NCBI GenBank assembly: GCA_036389835.1
Contig: DASVWC010000087.1
Location: forward strand, 13,207-77,206
Direction of reading: 5' to 3'
Source of the DNA: AC-37 sp036389835
Lineage (GTDB): Bacteria; Actinomycetota; Thermoleophilia; Solirubrobacterales; Thermoleophilaceae
Length of the DNA: 64,000 bases
Positions 1-17,825 of this stretch are shown here, piece after piece. The notes below the pieces were generated by a model that did no database searches, had not been told where the DNA came from, and saw only the letters and a program-made list of their open reading frames with translations. A program made the translations under genes and the position numbers. Position 1 is the first letter of the stretch. Every line of letters starts with the position of its first letter.

Positions 1-1
1 C

Positions 2-799
2 ACCGCGGCGGGCGGCTACCCGCAGCAGGGCGGCTACGGCACGGCTCCGGCCGGCGGCCCGGCCGAGTCGGGCGGCGGGCTCGGCAAGCGGCTTCCACTG
101 ATCGTCGGCGCGGTCCTGGCCGTGGTCGCGATCGGCGTGGTCCTCGCGCTCGTGCTCGGCGGCGGCGATGACGCCCCCAGCGAGGCGGACAGGGCCAAGG
201 ACGCGGCGGAGGAGATCATCACCACGAAAGACACGTCCGCCTGCACCGAGCTCGCCACGCGCGACTTCCTCCAGAAGGCCACCGGCGAGTCCGGCGCCGC
301 GGCGGTCAGCGCCTGCGAGGAGGATACGAGCGAGCCGTTCGGCGACAGCGCCGAGATCGAGGAGCCCGAGGTGACCGGCGACAAGGCCACCGTCGAGGCC
401 AAGCTCGAGGGCGGCCAGCTCGACGGCGAGACGATCGAGCTCGAGCTCGTCAAGGAGGGCGAGGACTGGAAGATGGACGAGCTCGCGCGCGAGAGCCTGC
501 TCGAGGGGAGCAAGGCCGAGTCGACCCTGATCAACACGGTCCTGAACTTCGGCTCCTCCGAGGGCCCGAAGGCGTGCGAGTACCTGAGCTACACGGGGCT
601 CCAGCGCCTCGGCGGCAAGAGCGGCTGCGAGAAGGAGTTCGCGAACGCGACGGCGGCCAACTACACGCCCCAGGACGTCAACATCCAGGGGAAGACCGCC
701 ACGGTGGTGGTCGAGGAGACCCGCCAGAACAAGACGATCCAGTTCAAGGTTGCCCACGAGGCCGGGAACTGGAAGATCGAGTCCTTCCAGCAGCAGTAG
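2..799 (+). CDS. Membrane-anchored protein with tandem NTF2-like extracytoplasmic domains (5' partial)
   Basis: The reading frame is open to the left edge, so the N-terminus is missing. The visible part starts with a Gly/Tyr/Pro/Gln-rich cytoplasmic stretch (about residues 1-32). A single hydrophobic helix follows (about residues 35-55, IVGAVLAVVAIGVVLALVL), then an acidic extracytoplasmic region of about 210 residues. That region looks like two successive DUF4878/NTF2-like units. Each has a Cys pair (CTEL...SACEED and CEYL...SGCEKE) and ends in a beta-strand-rich segment finishing in W-K-M or W-K-I. Such Pro/Gly-rich-tail, one-helix, small-domain proteins are common in Actinobacteria; their function is mostly unknown. 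An internal GTG at 122 lies inside the membrane helix and is not a credible start. Role unknown; the topology is reasonably clear. Confidence 0.75.
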   Translation, partial: TAAGGYPQQGGYGTAPAGGPAESGGGLGKRLPLIVGAVLAVVAIGVVLALVLGGGDDAPSEADRAKDAAEEIITTKDTSACTELATRDFLQKATGESGAAAVSACEEDTSEPFGDSAEIEEPEVTGDKATVEAKLEGGQLDGETIELELVKEGEDWKMDELARESLLEGSKAESTLINTVLNFGSSEGPKACEYLSYTGLQRLGGKSGCEKEFANATAANYTPQDVNIQGKTATVVVEETRQNKTIQFKVAHEAGNWKIESFQQQ

Positions 800-874
800 G
801 CCGGCGCCGGGCGCCCGCTGGCTGCGTCATCGGTCGCTCGCGTGCATTCGCACGCGTCGCGACCTGCCTCCTTG

Positions 875-928
875 CCAGCGGACGCCCGGCTTGCCCTACT
901 GCTGCTGGACCAGCGGACGCCCGGCTTG
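875..928. repeat. 19-bp direct repeat in a convergent intergenic gap
   Basis: CCAGCGGACGCCCGGCTTG occurs at 875-893 and again at 910-928, 35 bp apart, between two converging genes. The second copy begins with CCAGCGG, which can pair with CCGCTGG at 935-941, so a hairpin with an 18-nt loop is possible there. It may be a terminator or a short intergenic repeat. There is no T-run. Confidence 0.6.
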
Positions 929-952
929 TCCTATCCGCTGGATCTCGACTGG

Positions 953-1918
953 CTAGGAGCCCAGCACCCGCACGTGCACCCGCCGCCGCGGGCACCCGGC
1001 GCGCTTGACGCTCGCCCGCACGAGCCCGGGCGTCGCGAGCGTCGCCGTGAGCTTGGCGCGTCCGCTGCCGTCGGTGAGAGCGCGCGCGCCGGCGAGGCTC
1101 ACCCGCGCTCCGCGCGCGCAGAGCGACCCCGCGGGGGAGAGCCGCACCCGGAAGCGCGTCCGGCGCCCGGCCCGCACGTGGCGGGGTCGCACGGCGACGT
1201 CGACCGGTGCCGCGGCGAACGCGGTGCAGCGGCTCCCGGCCTCGACCGGGTCCCGCACGCCGTCGTGGAACGTGAACTCGCCGCGCGTCAGCCAGCGCCC
1301 GCCGGGCGGGCAGGTGGCGGGCGTGGTGAAGAAGGACCGTCCGCCCGCGACGCGCGGGGCCATCGTGAACGTGACCTCCCGGATGGCGGTCTCACCGTCG
1401 GGGAACCCGCCCGGCGTCGGTGCCGGGGTGGCGTGCAGTCGGGTGCCCGCGATGTGGAAGCGGTCGTAGCCGATCACGGCGGACGAGCCGCGCTCGGTGA
1501 CCATCTCGAGCCAGCTCCCCTGGGCGTGGAAGAGGTACACGTCGCCGACGAACGGGTCCATGGCCAGCGTGCCCGGGCGCGCGACGAGCGTCCCGCGGGC
1601 CATCAGCGTCTCGGGCGGGCAGGAGGCGGTCCCGTGCGCCTTGATGTCGGGGTCGCCGGCGGTGCAGGCGGGCACCGTGGACTCGTCGATCCGCGTGCCC
1701 GGAGGGAGGTCCACGAACAGGCTGCGGATGCGGGGCGGGCGTCCCTCGGGGTCGTGCTCGTCCTTGTAGAGGAAGCGCATGTGCACGCCGGTGGGCATCC
1801 CCGGCGTGGCCGTCAGGAAGCGCACCTCGAGCTCCGTGCGGTGGGCCGCCGACGCCACCGGGGCCAGCGCCAGCAAGGTCGCGGTCGCGGCGGCCAGGAG
1901 GGGTCGGCAGCGGTTCAT
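953..1918 (-). CDS. Secreted protein of unknown function
   Basis: 321 residues. An N-terminal signal peptide (MNRCRPLLAAATATLLALAP, then VASAA as the likely cleavage region) predicts export. The mature part has a first beta-rich domain with a Cys pair near CTAGDPD and SCPPETL (about residues 84-100), and further Cys in TTPATCPPGG and RCTAF. The C-terminal ~95 residues read like an Ig-like/carboxypeptidase-regulatory-like fold (VDVAVRPRHVRAG..., RFRVRLSPAG..., VSLAG...). That pattern recurs at the C-termini of secreted proteins in this lineage. No catalytic motif is seen. The ATG at 1918 lies 6 nt from a TAGCGT hexamer, so the mRNA is probably leaderless. It is divergent from the amine oxidase gene (64 bp gap). 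Confidence 0.75.
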   Translation of the reverse strand: MNRCRPLLAAATATLLALAPVASAAHRTELEVRFLTATPGMPTGVHMRFLYKDEHDPEGRPPRIRSLFVDLPPGTRIDESTVPACTAGDPDIKAHGTASCPPETLMARGTLVARPGTLAMDPFVGDVYLFHAQGSWLEMVTERGSSAVIGYDRFHIAGTRLHATPAPTPGGFPDGETAIREVTFTMAPRVAGGRSFFTTPATCPPGGRWLTRGEFTFHDGVRDPVEAGSRCTAFAAAPVDVAVRPRHVRAGRRTRFRVRLSPAGSLCARGARVSLAGARALTDGSGRAKLTATLATPGLVRASVKRAGCPRRRVHVRVLGS

Positions 1919-1924
1919 TCGCCC

Positions 1925-1930
1925 ACGCTA
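1925..1930 (-). promoter_or_regulatory. -10 hexamer TAGCGT, leaderless arrangement
   Basis: TAGCGT on the minus strand ends 6 nt before the ATG at 1918. Transcription would start at or next to the start codon. This is the same arrangement as at several other genes in the window. Confidence 0.5.
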
Positions 1931-1982
1931 GCGGCGCCGAAAACCCCTCGCCAGCCGCCAGTGGCTGTGTAACGATGGACCG

Positions 1983-3482
1983 GTGGGGGACAGCGGCCGC
2001 GGACTGAGGCGCAGGGACGTGATGGCGGGGGCCGCGGCCGCCGGCGCCGCCGCGGCCGTCGGCACCGAACGGGGTGCTCGCGCCGCCTCCAAAGGCAAGC
2101 GGAGGACGTACGACGTGGTGGTGATCGGCGCGGGGCTGGCCGGCCTGACCGCGGCGCGCCAGCTCGTGCGCAGCGGGCGATCGGTGGTGGTGCTCGAGGC
2201 GCGCGACCGGGTCGGCGGGCGCAACCTGGTCGAGTCGATCGGCGGCGGCGAGGTCGTGGAGCACGGCGGCCAGTTCTTCGGCACCGACGCGCTGCACTCG
2301 ATCCAGCTCGCGGCCGAGTACGGGATCGGGACCATCCCGACCTACAACAGCGGCGACAACGTGCACCTCGCCGGCGGCGTGCGGTCACGCTATCCGGCGG
2401 GCGACGGGTCCAATCCGCTCACCGGTGCGCCACCCGACCCGGGGGCGCCGGAGTTCGCCGCGGCGCTCCAGGAGATCGACGCGATGGCGCGCGAGATCCC
2501 GCGCGAGGCCCCCTGGACCCATCCGCGCGCGGAGGAGTGGGACGGGATGACGCTCGAGTCGTGGCGCCGCGAGAACGTGCAGACCGAGGCGGGGCGCAGG
2601 TTCTTCGACACCGTCATGACGACGGTCCGGGCCTGCGAGCCGCGCGATACGTCGTTCCTCTCGTTCCTCGCCTACTGCGCGGCGGCCGGCGACGAGGGCA
2701 ACCCGGGGACGCTGTCGCGGGTGATCGCGGTCAAGGGCGGCGAGCTGGAGCTGCGCTTCCAGGGCGGGTCGCAGCCGATCTCGCGGGCGGTCGCGCGCGA
2801 GCTCGGGGGACGCGTGGTGCTCGGCGCCCCCGCCCGCAGGGTGGTCGCGGACCGCCGGGGCGTGACCGTGGTGGGCGACCACGGGAGCTGGCGGGCCCGG
2901 CGCGCGATCGTCGCGCTCGCGCCCGCGCTCTGTGGCGGGATCGACTTCGACCCCCCGCTGCCGTACCACCGCGCTCAGCTCCACCACCGCTACCCGCAGG
3001 GGTCGATCATCAAGGTGCATGCGGTCTACGACCGGCCGTTCTGGCGCGACGAGGGGCTCACCGGCCAGGCCGTCGCGGACACCCCGCCGCTCAAGCTCAC
3101 CTACGACAACTCGCCGGCGGACGGCACTCCGGGGATCCTGTTCGGCTTCATTCCCGCGGCGCTCGCCCGCGACTGGGGGCGGCGCCCGGCCGCCGAGCGC
3201 AGGGCGGCGGTGCTGAGCAACCTGACCGGCTACTTCGGCGAGCGCGCGGGCAACCCGCGGCTGTACCTGGAGAAGGACTGGCCGGCGGAGGAATGGACGC
3301 GCGGCTGCTACTCCGGCTACGCGCCACCCGGCGTGCTCCTGGACTACGGCTTCGCGCTGCGCGAGCCGGTCGGCCGGATCCACTGGGCCGGAACCGAGAC
3401 CGCGGTGTACTTCGCCGGCCGCATGGAGGGCGCGGTGCGCTCCGGCCGGCGGGCGGCGGAGGAGGCTCTCGACGCGCTGTAG
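1983..3482 (+). CDS. FAD-dependent amine oxidase (flavin monoamine oxidase family), Tat-like N-terminus
   Basis: 499 residues from a GTG start. An Arg-rich leader (RGLRRRDVMAG) followed by an Ala-rich hydrophobic stretch resembles a Tat signal, so an exported flavoenzyme is possible. The ADP-binding Rossmann motif (VVVIGAGLAGLTAARQL, about residues 43-59) is followed by the E-A-R-D-R-x-G-G-R motif typical of amine oxidases. The C-terminal FAD-contacting segment is WAGTETAVYFAGRMEGA. The family oxidises primary or secondary amines to imines/aldehydes; the substrate cannot be read from sequence. It lies 122 bp upstream of, and co-directional with, the PKS-NRPS genes. A tailoring or self-contained role in that pathway is possible but unproven. 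An inverted repeat lies in the gap between them. Confidence 0.85.
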   Translation: MGDSGRGLRRRDVMAGAAAAGAAAAVGTERGARAASKGKRRTYDVVVIGAGLAGLTAARQLVRSGRSVVVLEARDRVGGRNLVESIGGGEVVEHGGQFFGTDALHSIQLAAEYGIGTIPTYNSGDNVHLAGGVRSRYPAGDGSNPLTGAPPDPGAPEFAAALQEIDAMAREIPREAPWTHPRAEEWDGMTLESWRRENVQTEAGRRFFDTVMTTVRACEPRDTSFLSFLAYCAAAGDEGNPGTLSRVIAVKGGELELRFQGGSQPISRAVARELGGRVVLGAPARRVVADRRGVTVVGDHGSWRARRAIVALAPALCGGIDFDPPLPYHRAQLHHRYPQGSIIKVHAVYDRPFWRDEGLTGQAVADTPPLKLTYDNSPADGTPGILFGFIPAALARDWGRRPAAERRAAVLSNLTGYFGERAGNPRLYLEKDWPAEEWTRGCYSGYAPPGVLLDYGFALREPVGRIHWAGTETAVYFAGRMEGAVRSGRRAAEEALDAL

Positions 3483-3547
3483 GGGCAGGGCGAGCTGGCG
3501 GCACATTCCGACCCGCCAAGCGGTGCAACAATCCCATCACTCGGAAA

Positions 3548-3567
3548 CCGCGGACGAGTATCCGCGG
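3548..3567. promoter_or_regulatory. Inverted repeat upstream of the PKS-NRPS operon
   Basis: Perfect 7-bp arms CCGCGGA (3548-3554) and TCCGCGG (3561-3567) flank a 6-nt spacer CGAGTA, in the 122-bp gap before the first PKS gene. It could be a repressor or activator operator for the biosynthetic operon, or an RNA hairpin in its leader. No regulator gene lies next to it. Confidence 0.4.
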
Positions 3568-3604
3568 GACGCGGGGTCGCCATCGGCTCCGCGTTCGCAC
3601 GGAG

Positions 3605-5175
3605 GTGAGGGGCACGGCAGCGGTTGAATCAAGCGACATCGATCGCGTCGAGGCCTGGCTCCTCCGGCGGGTGGCCGAGCACGCCCGCATCGCGCCGGCG
3701 GAGGTCGACCCGGCGGAGCCGTTCGAGCGCTACGGATTCGACTCGGCCGCTTCCGCCGAGCTGGCCGCGGACCTCGCGCAGCGAGTGGGGCGGCCGCTGC
3801 CGGAGACGCTCCTCTACGAGCATCCCACGCCGGCCGCCGTCCTCGCCCACCTGAGCGGGAGCGCGCGACCGGCCGCTTCGCCGCGGCGCGCCGGGCAGCC
3901 CCACGACCCGGTCGCGGTCGTGGGCATGGCCTGCCGCTTCCCCGGGGCCGATGACCCCGGCGAGCTGTGGGAGCTGGTGCGCGGCGGGGTGGACGCGATC
4001 GGGGAGGTCCCCGCCGGCCGCTGGGACGGCGCGCTCGACCCTGATCTGCTGCACGAGTACCCGGCCGCCCGCTGGGGCGGCTGGCTCGACGACGTCCAGG
4101 GCTTCGACGCGCGTGCCTTCGGGATCGCGCCGCGCGAGGCCGCGTGGATCGACCCGCAGCAGCGCCTCCTGATGGAGGTCGCGGTCGAGGCGATCGAGTC
4201 GGCCGGCATCCCGCTCGACGGCCTGGCGGGCACCGACGCCGGCGTGTTCGTCGGGATATCCACGCGCGACTACGCGCACGTGCAGATGCGCGCGGGGCCG
4301 GTGCCCGACGGCCACGCCGCCACCGGGTCGGCGGGGAGCATCGCCGCGAACAGGCTCTCCTACACGCTCGACCTCCAGGGACCGAGCGTCGCGCTCGACA
4401 CGGCGTGCTCGTCGTCGGCGGTCGCGGTCCACCTGGCGTGCCAGGCGATCCGGGGCGGAGACTGCGAGATGGCGCTCGCCGGCGGCGTGAACCTGATGCT
4501 GATCCCCGAGACCAGCCTGAGCATGGCGCGGCTCGGCGCGCTCGCCCCGGACGGGCGCTGCAAGACCTTCGACGCCCGCGCCGACGGCTACGTGCGCGGC
4601 GAGGGCGCCGGGATCGTCGTGCTCAAGCCGCTGTCGGCGGCGCTCGCCGAGGGCGACGCGGTCCAGGCGGTGATCCGCGGCAGCGCGGTGAACAACGACG
4701 GCCGGACCAACGGCCTGACCGCGCCGAGCGGTCAGGCGCAGGTCCGCGTCCTGCGCCGCGCCTACGCGAGCGCCGGCGTGGAGCCGGCGAGCGTCGGATA
4801 CGTGGAGGCCCACGGGACCGGCACCCGCCTCGGGGACCCGATCGAGGCCGGCGCGCTGAGCGAGGTGCTCGGCGCCGGGCGCCCGCTCGACCAGCCGTGT
4901 CCGATCGGCTCGATCAAGACGAACGTCGGACACCTCGAGGCGGCGGCGGGCGTGGCCGCGCTGATCAAGGTGGTCCAGGCGATGAGGCACGCCGAGCTGC
5001 CGCCGAGCATCAACTTCGAGACGCCCAACCCCCTGATCCCGTTCGAGCGGCTGGCGGTCGCCGTTCAGCGAGAGGCCGCGCGGTGGCCGCACGACGGCGA
5101 CGGGATGCGCCGGGCGGGGATCAGCTCGTTCGGCTTCGGTGGCACGAACGCTCACCTCGTGGTCGAGAACGTGAC

Positions 5176-5179
<4 letters not shown>
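3605..5179 (+). CDS. Polyketide synthase subunit ACP-KS
   Basis: About 524 residues with two domains. Residues ~1-80 are an acyl carrier protein with the phosphopantetheine Ser in G-F-D-S-A-A (Ser47). Residues ~95-520 are a ketosynthase. Its catalytic Cys lies in DTACSSS (C268), with the two His in EAHGTGT (H403) and NVGHLEA (H443), and it ends in the usual GTNAHLVVE. An ACP in front of a KS suits a loading carrier charged by the fatty acyl-AMP ligase encoded at the end of this operon. No AT follows in this polypeptide; the AT opens the next gene, which overlaps it by 4 nt (TTGA). Start uncertain: a near-perfect Shine-Dalgarno (GGAGGTGAGG, 3601-3610) covers the in-frame GTG at 3605, whereas the optimally spaced in-frame codon is ACG at 3614. 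No ATG lies in frame nearby. Confidence 0.88.
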
Positions 5180-13385
<8,206 letters not shown>

Positions 13386-13389
<4 letters not shown>

Positions 13390-14138
13390 GCGGCGCGGCC
13401 GAGCTGGTGCGCGTGCACGGGCCGTCCCGCCCGGCGCTGAGGCTCCTGTCCGTCCCGTGGGCCGGGGGCCGGGCCGACGCCTACCGGCCGTGGATTCCCT
13501 GGCTGCCGCGCGACGTCGAGATCTGGGGGGTCCGCTACCCGTCCGACCCGCCGCCGGAGGGGGTCCAGGCGATCGCGGCGGGGCTGGCCGCGCAGGCGAG
13601 CCGCCGGGTGGCGGAGCCGTTCGCGGTCTTCGGCCACAGCCTGGGCGCGGTCGTGGCGTTCGAGCTGGTGCGCGAGCTGCGCCGGCTGGCGGCGCCGATG
13701 CCGTTCCTGCTGGGGCTCTCCGGCCGGGCCGGCCCGCAGCTCCCGCCGAGCCGCCGCGACGCGCGCAAGATGAGCGACCTCGAGCTGCTGGAGGAGGTGC
13801 GGAGCCTGGGCGGCATGCCCGAGGAGCTGGTCGCCCTCAAGGGCGCGATGGAGCTGCTGCTGCCGCGCCTGCGCCGCGACCTCGAGCTCTCGAGCGCGTA
13901 CGAGTACGCGGACGAGCCGCCGCTGGAGGTGCCGATCGTCGCGTTCGCGGCGCTGTCGGACACGCTCGCTCCCCCGGATCAGGTCGCGGCCTGGTCGGCG
14001 CAGACGGACGCGTCGTTCGAGCTCCACCGCCTGCCGGGCGAGCACTTCATGGTGATGGACGCGGCGCCCGTGGTCGCGACGTTCTTCGCCGACGCCGTGG
14101 AAGCGAGGAGGAGCGCGCTTGGACCCGCTCGCGCGTGA
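13386..14138 (+). CDS. Type II thioesterase of the PKS-NRPS operon
   Basis: 250 residues, GTG start overlapping the stop of the megasynthase gene by 4 nt (GTGA), so probably translationally coupled. Alpha/beta-hydrolase with the RifR/GrsT-type features: an opening F/V-P-x-A-G-G motif (SVPWAGG), nucleophile GHSLGA (Ser85) and catalytic His in GEHFMVMD (H220). Family role: removing aberrant acyl groups from carrier domains, so it would keep the three carrier proteins of this assembly line active. Because the megasynthase ends in a reductase, product release by this enzyme is less likely than editing. Followed by the acyl-AMP ligase with a 20-nt overlap. Confidence 0.92.
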
Positions 14139-15906
14139 CGAGCTGGACTCGGCGTGCTCGATGGTGGACGTGCTGCGCATGCGCGCCGAGCTCCAGCCCG
14201 GCCACGTGGTGCTCGAGTTCCTCGCCGACGGCAGCCCCGAGGTGGAGGCGCGCACGATCGGCGGGCTCGACGAGCGGGCGCGCGCGATCGGCGCCGGGCT
14301 GCGCGAGCGCGTCGCGCCCGCCGAGCCGGTGCTCGTCGTCCACGAGCCGGGGCTCGGGTTCCACGACGCCTTCTACGGCGCCCTCTACGCGGGCGCGGTC
14401 CCGGTGCCGGCCTACCCGCCGGACCCGTTCCGGCTCGAGCGCTCGAGCGCGGTGCTCGGCGCGATCGCCGCGGACGTGGGCGCCCGCGTGGCGCTCACGA
14501 GCGAGGCGATCCGGGCCGCGGCCGCCCCGGTGATCGAGGCGGCGCCGGGGCTGGGCGAGCTCGACTGGCTCACCCTCGCCGAGGTCGAGGGGGACGCCTC
14601 CGCCTGGAGGCGGCCCGCGCTCGACGCGGAGACGCTCTGCTTCCTCCAGTACACGTCGGGATCGACCTCGGCCCCGAAGGGCGTGATGGTCACGCACGGG
14701 AACCTGGTGGCCCAGTCGCGGCTGCTGCGCGACGACCTCGACGCCGACCACACGAGCGTCGGCGCCTCGTGGTGCCCGCTCTACCACGACATGGGGCTCG
14801 TCAGCTCGGTCTCCGGACCGGTCTACATCGGGATGAGGGCCGCGGTGCTCTCGCCGCTCGACTTCCTCAGGCGGCCCGCGTTCTGGCTCGAGACGATCAC
14901 CCGCTACGGCGCGACCCACTGCGGCGGCCCGAACTTCGCGTTCGACCTGTGCGCGCGCCGGGTCACCTTCGAGGAGCGCGAGCGCCTCGACCTCGCCGGC
15001 TGGCGGGTCGCGTTCAACGCGGCCGAGCCGGTCCTGGCCGAGACCCTCGACCGCTTCACGCGCGCGTTCGCGCCGGTCGGCTTCCGGCGCGAGGCCTTCC
15101 AGCCGTGCTTCGGGCTCGCCGAGAGCGTCTGCATGATCGCGAGCAGCGCGCGCCCGGACCGGCCGGTCGTCCGGCGCGTCGACCCCGAGCAGCTCGTGCG
15201 CGGCCGCGCGGTGCCCGCCCCGGAGGGCTCCGCGGGCAAGCCGGTCGTGGCGTGCGGGCGCCCGTCGCCCCGCCACGAGCTGGTCGTCGTGGACCCCGCG
15301 ACGGGCGCGCCCGTGCCCGACGGCTCGATCGGCGAGGCGTGGTTCCGCGGCCCGACCGTCGCGGCCGGCTACTGGCGCGACGAGGAGGCGACGGCGGCGA
15401 CGTTCGGCGCGCGCACCGCCGCCGGCGAGGGGCCGTTCCTGCGCACCGGCGACCTCGGCTTCGTGGACGGCGGCGAGCTGTACCCGACCGGGCGCATCAA
15501 GGACCTGATCATCGTGCGCGGGCGCAACCTCTACCCGCAGGACGTCGAGCTGACCGCGCAGCGGGCGGCCGGCGGCCTGCGACCGGGGTGCGGCGCGGCG
15601 TTCGCCGTCGAGGGCGACGACGGCGCGGAGACGGTGGTGCTGATGCAGGAGGTGCGCGACCCGGCCGGCGCCGATCGCCGGGAGCTCGCCGCGGCGGCCC
15701 GCGAGGCGGTGCTGCGCGAGCACGGGGTGGACGTCGAGGTGGTCCTGGTCGAGCCGCGCACGATCCCGAAGACCTCGAGCGGCAAGCTGCAGCGGCTGGC
15801 GGCGCGCGAGCGCTACCTGGCTGAGCGCCCTAGCGCGGCTTCGCCTCCTCGTAGCGCTCCAGCCCGTCGTCCGGCACCGGCTCCCACGCGGGCGCGTACG
15901 CCGTGA
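14119..15906 (+). CDS. Fatty acyl-AMP ligase (FAAL)
   Basis: 595 residues, TTG start with a strong Shine-Dalgarno (GAGGAGG about 8 nt upstream), overlapping the thioesterase gene by 20 nt. ANL superfamily: P-loop YTSGSTSAPKGVMVTH, then SWCPLYHDMGL and GPNFAFDLC, which are typical of the FAAL branch (compare FadD32-like proteins), and a C-terminal catalytic Lys in P-K-T-S-S-G-K. These enzymes make acyl-adenylates from free fatty acids and pass them to an ACP rather than to CoA. The obvious acceptor is the N-terminal ACP of the ACP-KS protein. The last ~25 residues are Ala/Pro/Arg-rich, and the gene's final 77 bp overlap the converging GFA gene, so the true C-terminal tail may be low-constraint. 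Chain length of the substrate cannot be judged. Confidence 0.92.
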   Translation: MDPLARDELDSACSMVDVLRMRAELQPGHVVLEFLADGSPEVEARTIGGLDERARAIGAGLRERVAPAEPVLVVHEPGLGFHDAFYGALYAGAVPVPAYPPDPFRLERSSAVLGAIAADVGARVALTSEAIRAAAAPVIEAAPGLGELDWLTLAEVEGDASAWRRPALDAETLCFLQYTSGSTSAPKGVMVTHGNLVAQSRLLRDDLDADHTSVGASWCPLYHDMGLVSSVSGPVYIGMRAAVLSPLDFLRRPAFWLETITRYGATHCGGPNFAFDLCARRVTFEERERLDLAGWRVAFNAAEPVLAETLDRFTRAFAPVGFRREAFQPCFGLAESVCMIASSARPDRPVVRRVDPEQLVRGRAVPAPEGSAGKPVVACGRPSPRHELVVVDPATGAPVPDGSIGEAWFRGPTVAAGYWRDEEATAATFGARTAAGEGPFLRTGDLGFVDGGELYPTGRIKDLIIVRGRNLYPQDVELTAQRAAGGLRPGCGAAFAVEGDDGAETVVLMQEVRDPAGADRRELAAAAREAVLREHGVDVEVVLVEPRTIPKTSSGKLQRLAARERYLAERPSAASPPRSAPARRPAPAPTRARTP

Positions 15907-16249
15907 ACGCCCGCCAGGTCGGCCGCACGCCCGGGTCGCCGTCGAACGCCGCGAAGCGGATGCTCATCTGCGACGGGTCGGCCGGGTTGCGGCTGAACAG
16001 GTGGGCGCCGCAATCGCGGCAGAAGCACTTGTCGAAGCCGCCGTCCGGCGGGCGCCAGCAGCCGACCAGCTCCTCGCCCGAGAGGAGGCGGAACGTGCGC
16101 CCGTCGATGCGCGCCTGGAGCGACGAGCCGCCGCCGGTCCGCTTCTGGCAGCGCGTGCAGTGGCAGTAGCCGGCCGCGGCCGCCGGCTCGGACAGCTCGA
16201 AGCGCACGCCGCCGCAGAGGCAGCCGCCGCTGGTCGACCCCCGAGCCAC
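15830..16249 (-). CDS. GFA-family (CENP-V/GFA domain) zinc protein
   Basis: 139 residues, GTG start. The Cys arrangement of the GFA fold is complete: GGCLCGGVRF, Y-C-H-C-T-R-C-Q, then FDKCFCRDCGAHLF, binding one or two zinc ions. The family is named after glutathione-dependent formaldehyde-activating enzyme, but most members have no proven activity. The gene is third in a minus-strand set after a serine hydrolase and an acyl-CoA ligase (7 nt from the latter). Its 3' end runs 77 bp into the 3' end of the FAAL gene on the other strand. A link to aldehyde released by the neighbouring reductase-terminated synthase is tempting but unsupported. Confidence 0.85.
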   Translation of the reverse strand: MARGSTSGGCLCGGVRFELSEPAAAAGYCHCTRCQKRTGGGSSLQARIDGRTFRLLSGEELVGCWRPPDGGFDKCFCRDCGAHLFSRNPADPSQMSIRFAAFDGDPGVRPTWRAFTAYAPAWEPVPDDGLERYEEAKPR

Positions 16250-16256
16250 GCCCGGC

Positions 16257-17821
<1,565 letters not shown>

Positions 17822-17825
<4 letters not shown>

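Noticed and set aside
2537..3604. In-frame upstream extension of the ACP-KS protein
   Set aside because: It runs through the amine oxidase gene in another frame and gives only Arg/Gly-rich sequence. Family sequence starts after the Shine-Dalgarno at 3601.
14119..15906. Acyl-CoA synthetase instead of FAAL
   Set aside because: The motif style (SWCPLYHDMGL, GPNFAFDLC) and the setting next to an N-terminal ACP fit the FAAL branch better. A full alignment for the FAAL-specific insertion would settle it.
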